Shown: positions 61,180 through 64,000 of the stretch, in pieces | Numbering within the stretch: position 1 is the first letter of the stretch | Layout of the letters: each line of letters opens with the position of its first letter | Assembly: GCA_041741155.1 (NCBI GenBank) | Contig: JBGSKO010000144.1 | Location: 21,680 to 85,679 of the forward strand | Source: M3007 sp041741155 | Lineage (GTDB): Bacteria > Bacteroidota > Bacteroidia > Chitinophagales > Saprospiraceae | Reading direction: 5' to 3' | DNA: 64,000 nt | Position numbers and translations under genes: made by a program | Notes under the pieces: model-generated | Told to the model about the DNA's origin: nothing | The model's database searches: none | Seen by the model: only the letters and a program-made list of their open reading frames with translations

Positions 61180-61749
61180 TTATTTTTCCCAGCCTTTTGT
61201 ATTGCTATGGGTCTCGTAGTTGTACTGGGGAAAGTAATCAAATACCTTACCCGTTTTGAGTTTGTATGCTTCCGGCGCCATGCCGAGCAAGTGCTCAAAA
61301 TCAATGTCTGCGGGCATCTCGGTGGGATTGTGAAGTACCTTTTCGTAATAATCCCGCCCTTCAGCCACCACGGCGCAGCGCACATACAAAAAGTCATCGG
61401 ACGAAAAGGAGTCGTCTCCTTGCTTTTGCCGGTATGCTTGTGCATGTTGCCGGGTATCGAGGCGATACAGTTTCTCGGACAAAAAATCCTGGAACAGATA
61501 AATACCGGAAATGTGCATCCGGGACAAAACCTTGACCGCAGGGGCAATGATGGCCGACCGCTCCCGTTTGGACCAATCCAGCAAGCCAATAATTTCCCAA
61601 AACCGGGCCTCAGACAATAGCCCCTCTCCGTGGGCCGTCTCCTGCACCCGGATTTCCACCTGAACATCCTTGCCCAAGTCTTCTTTCAAATCCTCAAAAA
61701 ATTGCGGATTGATATCGTCCAAATTAACTTTCAAGACTGTTGTTGTCAT
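61180..61749 (-). CDS. DUF4240 family protein
   Basis: 189 residues from ATG 61749. After an N-terminal strand-helix unit (TTVLKVNLDDINPQFFEDLK) the DUF4240 pattern appears: EARFWEIIGLLDWSKRE, IYLFQDFLSEKLYRLDTRQH, SSDDFLYVRCAVVAEGRDYY and NPTEMPADIDFEHLLGMA. The family is of unknown function and often encoded near toxins or nucleases. It is cotranscribed with the GIY-YIG-like gene six bases downstream, which raises the possibility of an immunity or antitoxin role. An 18-codon upstream extension is unlikely. Confidence 0.75.
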   Translation of the reverse strand: MTTTVLKVNLDDINPQFFEDLKEDLGKDVQVEIRVQETAHGEGLLSEARFWEIIGLLDWSKRERSAIIAPAVKVLSRMHISGIYLFQDFLSEKLYRLDTRQHAQAYRQKQGDDSFSSDDFLYVRCAVVAEGRDYYEKVLHNPTEMPADIDFEHLLGMAPEAYKLKTGKVFDYFPQYNYETHSNTKGWEK

Positions 61750-61965
61750 GTTCTTTCCCCGTTTAGAATTTCGGTTGCTGCGTGCGCAAAATATCCCACA
61801 CAACTTTTCGAGCAGCCAAAGTTATTGGTTTTGTCCGTTTTGTCCCGGATTTTGTTGTCCCGTACCGTCATTGAAGTCAATACATTTCGCCAGCCGGAGG
61901 AAGCGGCCCAGGTAGAGGCAAGCGGAACAGGGATGTTTTGGCAGGAGACTTGTTATCCACCGGGC

Positions 61966-61998
61966 ATAAAAAAACCTCCGGTGGATAACCACCGGAGG
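61966..61998 (-). terminator. Rho-independent terminator of the cold-shock gene
   Basis: CCTCCGGTGG and CCACCGGAGG pair around ATAA, followed on the minus strand by TTTTTTTATG. It lies about 35 bases beyond the cold-shock stop codon. The remaining gap up to the DUF4240 start shows no gene. Confidence 0.88.
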
Positions 61999-62031
61999 CT
62001 GAGAATTTTATCAATCAAATATCAGATTCGC

Positions 62032-62223
62032 TTAGGCGATCTTGACATCTATTGCATTCATTCCTTTTTTGCCACGTTCCGTGTTGAAAGTAACCTGGTC
62101 ACCTTCGCGGATGTTGTCAATAAGACCACTGACGTGTACAAAAATTTCCTCTTGCGAGGAACTGTCAACGACGAAACCAAATCCCTTGGATTCGTTGAAG
62201 AACTTTACTGTTCCATTATACAT
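62032..62223 (-). CDS. Cold-shock domain protein (CspA family)
   Basis: 63 residues, one OB-fold cold-shock domain. RNP1 is KGFGFV (13-18) and RNP2 is IFVHVS (27-32); the opening MYNGTVKFFNESKGFGF is near-universal. It binds single-stranded RNA/DNA and acts as an RNA chaperone. The gene has its own promoter (62264-62271) and terminator (61966-61998). The leader is about 35 bases, much shorter than the long thermosensing leader of E. coli cspA. Confidence 0.95.
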   Translation of the reverse strand: MYNGTVKFFNESKGFGFVVDSSSQEEIFVHVSGLIDNIREGDQVTFNTERGKKGMNAIDVKIA

Positions 62224-62263
62224 TGTAAAAAATTGAAAAAGTTAAAATGGCAATTTGCCGGCA

Positions 62264-62271
62264 CAAAGGTA
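62264..62271 (-). promoter_or_regulatory. -7 element of the cold-shock gene
   Basis: TACCTTTG on the minus strand, 40 bases ahead of ATG 62223. The upstream flank is very AT-rich. Confidence 0.6.
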
Positions 62272-62497
62272 ACCGGATAATTTGTAAAAAATTGATTTTC
62301 AATATATTTCGTAAAAATAGTTTTTGGAGCAGCGCCCAAACCCGGGATTTCCGGCCCCTTCCTGTCAAATCAAAACGCGCCGACCCTGACCGGAAAACAG
62401 GGATGCCGGCGGATGACAATTCAGGAACATTTGACTTAACCCGGTGCTTAAATCCGGAAAAAAGGTCAATTTTACAGATTTGAATCTGACAAATTCA

Positions 62498-62505
62498 TAC
62501 TTTTG
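62498..62505 (+). promoter_or_regulatory. -7 element that decides the start of the DUF4143 ATPase
   Basis: TACTTTTG ends 12 bases before ATG 62518 and overlaps an upstream in-frame TTG. If it is the -7 element, transcription starts near 62512 and only ATG 62518 is usable, with a nearly leaderless transcript. Confidence 0.55.
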
Positions 62506-62517
62506 TTCAAAAAAGGC

Positions 62518-63651
62518 ATGATACCACGGACACAAACGGAAAACATCCGGCAAGGATTTGGCAAAGGCAAGGCCGTTGTCGTCATTGGCCCCCGCCAGGT
62601 GGGCAAGACTACCCTCGTCCGCCAAATCACCCAAACCCTGGACCGCAAAACCCTCTGGCTCACAGGCGACGACCCGGAAACCCGTTCCCTGCTCGACAAC
62701 ATCGGGCTTGCCCGCCTGCAAACGCTCATTGGACAGAACGAAGTGGTGGTGGTGGACGAAGCGCAGCGTTTCACCAATGCCGGGCTGATGCTCAAACTCA
62801 TCACGGACCACTTGCCGCAGGTGCAACTCTTCGTCACCGGCTCTTCTTCCCTCGATCTCGCCGCGCAAACCAAGGAAAGCCTCACCGGCAGAAAATTCGA
62901 GTATCCCCTTTACCCGCTCTCGTTTGTGGAAATGACCAACCACCACGGCTACCTGGCGGAACACGCGCTGCTCGAACACCGAATGCTGTACGGCTACTAT
63001 CCCGAAGTGGTGCAAAACGATCCCCCGCAGGCACAAAAAATCCTCAACGACCTGAGCGACGGGCTGATGTACAAAGATTTGCTCTCCCTCGACCAAATCA
63101 AAAAACCTTCGCTGCTCGTCAAACTCCTGCAAGCCCTCGCACTTCAGGTCGGCAGCGAAGTCAGCTACCCGGAAATAGCCCAGCTCATCGGCGCCGACCC
63201 GCTTACCGTGGAAAGGTACACCGACCTGCTGGAACAATCGTTCGTGGTATTTCGCCTGCCCTCGCTCAGCCGAAACGCGCGCAACGAAATCAAAAAAGGT
63301 CGGAAAATCTATTTCTTCGACAACGGCATCCGCAATGCCATCCTCAAAAACTTCTCTCCCCTCGCCCTGCGCACCGACACCGGCGCCCTGTGGGAAAACT
63401 TCCTGCTCGCCGAGCGCATGAAACGCAACGCCTACACCGACTACTTCTGCAATACCTACTTCTGGCGCACCACCAGCCAACAGGAGATTGACTACGTGGA
63501 AGATGCCGGCGGACGGCTACATGCCTTCGAGTTTAAATGGCAGACTAAAAAACCCGCCCGTTTTCCGGCTGCCTTCCTCGAAAACTACCCCGGCAGCCAA
63601 ACAGCCCTGATCACCCGGGAAAACTTCGATACCTTCATTGGATTGCACTAA
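62518..63651 (+). CDS. AAA ATPase with DUF4143 C-terminal domain
   Basis: 377 residues. Walker A GPRQVGKTT (24-32), Walker B VVVVDEAQ (about 73-80), sensor VTGSSSLDL, and the SFVEM block of this family. The C-terminal DUF4143 part (about 210-377) contains QIKKPSLLVKLLQALALQVG, IYFFDNGIRNAIL, LWENFLLAERMKRN and the nuclease-like QEIDYVEDAGGRLHAFEFKW (E-D-E.K, reminiscent of a PD-(D/E)XK core). These proteins are widespread in bacteria, often variable between strains, and of unknown biological role. Single gene with its own promoter. Confidence 0.88.
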   Translation: MIPRTQTENIRQGFGKGKAVVVIGPRQVGKTTLVRQITQTLDRKTLWLTGDDPETRSLLDNIGLARLQTLIGQNEVVVVDEAQRFTNAGLMLKLITDHLPQVQLFVTGSSSLDLAAQTKESLTGRKFEYPLYPLSFVEMTNHHGYLAEHALLEHRMLYGYYPEVVQNDPPQAQKILNDLSDGLMYKDLLSLDQIKKPSLLVKLLQALALQVGSEVSYPEIAQLIGADPLTVERYTDLLEQSFVVFRLPSLSRNARNEIKKGRKIYFFDNGIRNAILKNFSPLALRTDTGALWENFLLAERMKRNAYTDYFCNTYFWRTTSQQEIDYVEDAGGRLHAFEFKWQTKKPARFPAAFLENYPGSQTALITRENFDTFIGLH

Positions 63652-63776
63652 ACTCCGGTGTCAGGTGAAGTTTTCACACCAACGAACACCCCCAAAAGCC
63701 ACATTCCGGAAAAAATACGTTGACACAGCTTCGCAGACACGCTCGAACTCAAAAAACCTCTATAACGCCCAAACAT

Positions 63777-63938
63777 TTGTCGCCGTGGCGCTTTGCCGCT
63801 TTCGCCCTCGTGGCGACTCTTTTCGGTACAACGGGTTTCGCTCAGACCGATAAAAAACCGGCTTTGTTGCATGAATCCCAGCCTCCCCGGCCCATGCTAC
63901 CCAATCGGCGGATCCGGGCCTACTTTGGCATGAACTGA
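63777..63938 (+). CDS. Possible small secreted protein (TTG start)
   Basis: 53 residues if TTG 63777 is used: a signal peptide (WRFAAFALVATLFG, cleavage after GFAQ) and a short basic, Pro-rich mature part ending IRAYFGMN. No in-frame ATG is present, no family is known and no good promoter was found, so the call rests on the signal peptide alone. Apart from this and a G tract, the last 350 bases of the window hold nothing recognised. Confidence 0.3.
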   Translation: MSPWRFAAFALVATLFGTTGFAQTDKKPALLHESQPPRPMLPNRRIRAYFGMN

Positions 63939-63952
63939 TTAGGATTTTGAGT

Positions 63953-63962
63953 GGGGGGGGGG
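63953..63962. repeat. Run of ten G
   Basis: Ten consecutive G in a noncoding context 14 bases after the possible small gene. Such tracts can vary in length by slippage and can also be sequencing-sensitive. Confidence 0.8.
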
Positions 63963-64000
63963 TAAAAAGTAAGCCGGTAAGTGTAAATTTGAGTTACGAA

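Noticed and set aside
62503..62517. TTG start five codons upstream of the DUF4143 ATPase start
   Set aside because: The TTG lies inside a good -7 promoter element, so it would not be in the transcript.

Overview
The window looks like chromosome of a free-living Bacteroidota bacterium, most likely of the Saprospiria (Saprospiraceae or Haliscomenobacteraceae type). The reasons are: secreted proteins with type IX secretion C-terminal signals of both type A and type B; many starts preceded by the Bacteroidota -7 promoter element TAnnTTTG; weak or absent Shine-Dalgarno sites; bacillithiol synthesis (BshA); and a moderately GC-rich backbone cut by AT-richer accessory patches. Genus and species cannot be read from the sequence.

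Layout. 1-2.5 kb: 5' part of a two-component hybrid histidine kinase, then a bulb-lectin lipoprotein. 3.4-8.2 kb: tRNA-Thr and tRNA-Pro, a DUF2721 protein, rimP, nusA and a superfamily I helicase that sits where infB is commonly found. 8.2-12.4 kb: a complete ABC exporter operon (ATPase, HlyD adaptor, FtsX-type permease, TolC). 12.5-19.4 kb: a secreted carbohydrate block (GH38 mannosidase, small barrel protein, T9SS esterase, GH13 amylase). 19.5-27.5 kb: an accessory island around mfd. An N-terminally truncated mfd closes a type II restriction-modification operon, and beyond its stop lie three short cargo modules separated by two extra copies of the mfd 3' end. The cargo is a decayed nucleotidyltransferase toxin module, a PIN toxin-antitoxin pair with a membrane protein, and an HNH nuclease operon. 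27.5-38.4 kb: metabolic and housekeeping genes (enoyl-CoA hydratase, Mpo1-like protein, methionine-type aminotransferase, two tandem GNAT-like genes, trhO, DUF1684, bshA and a catalytically degenerate HemC paralogue) plus a compositionally mosaic T9SS protein. 38.4-46.4 kb: a seven-repeat propeller-like protein and a 2,088-residue surface protein. 46.6-53.8 kb: a TetR-TolC-HlyD-RND efflux set split by two small opposite-strand genes. 54-64 kb: a 1,226-residue TraB/GumN-type protein, uvrA, a DUF4240 / GIY-YIG-like pair, a cold-shock gene and a DUF4143 ATPase.

Two themes stand out. First, the 3' end of mfd appears to have served repeatedly as a recombination anchor for defence and toxin cassettes. 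The extra copies differ from mfd only by silent changes, which fits import from relatives carrying a working mfd. Second, palindromic repeats have entered genes in frame: a GC-rich family shares the core GGGGAGGGGGGCTACATC in uvrA and the helicase, and an AT-rich family (AATTCATCATTCATCAT) lies inside the receiver domain of the kinase and supplies the stop codon of a tolC gene. Tandem CTCAACC-type repeats also end within a few bases of several start codons.

All function calls rest on reading motifs and remembered family patterns. No database search was possible.
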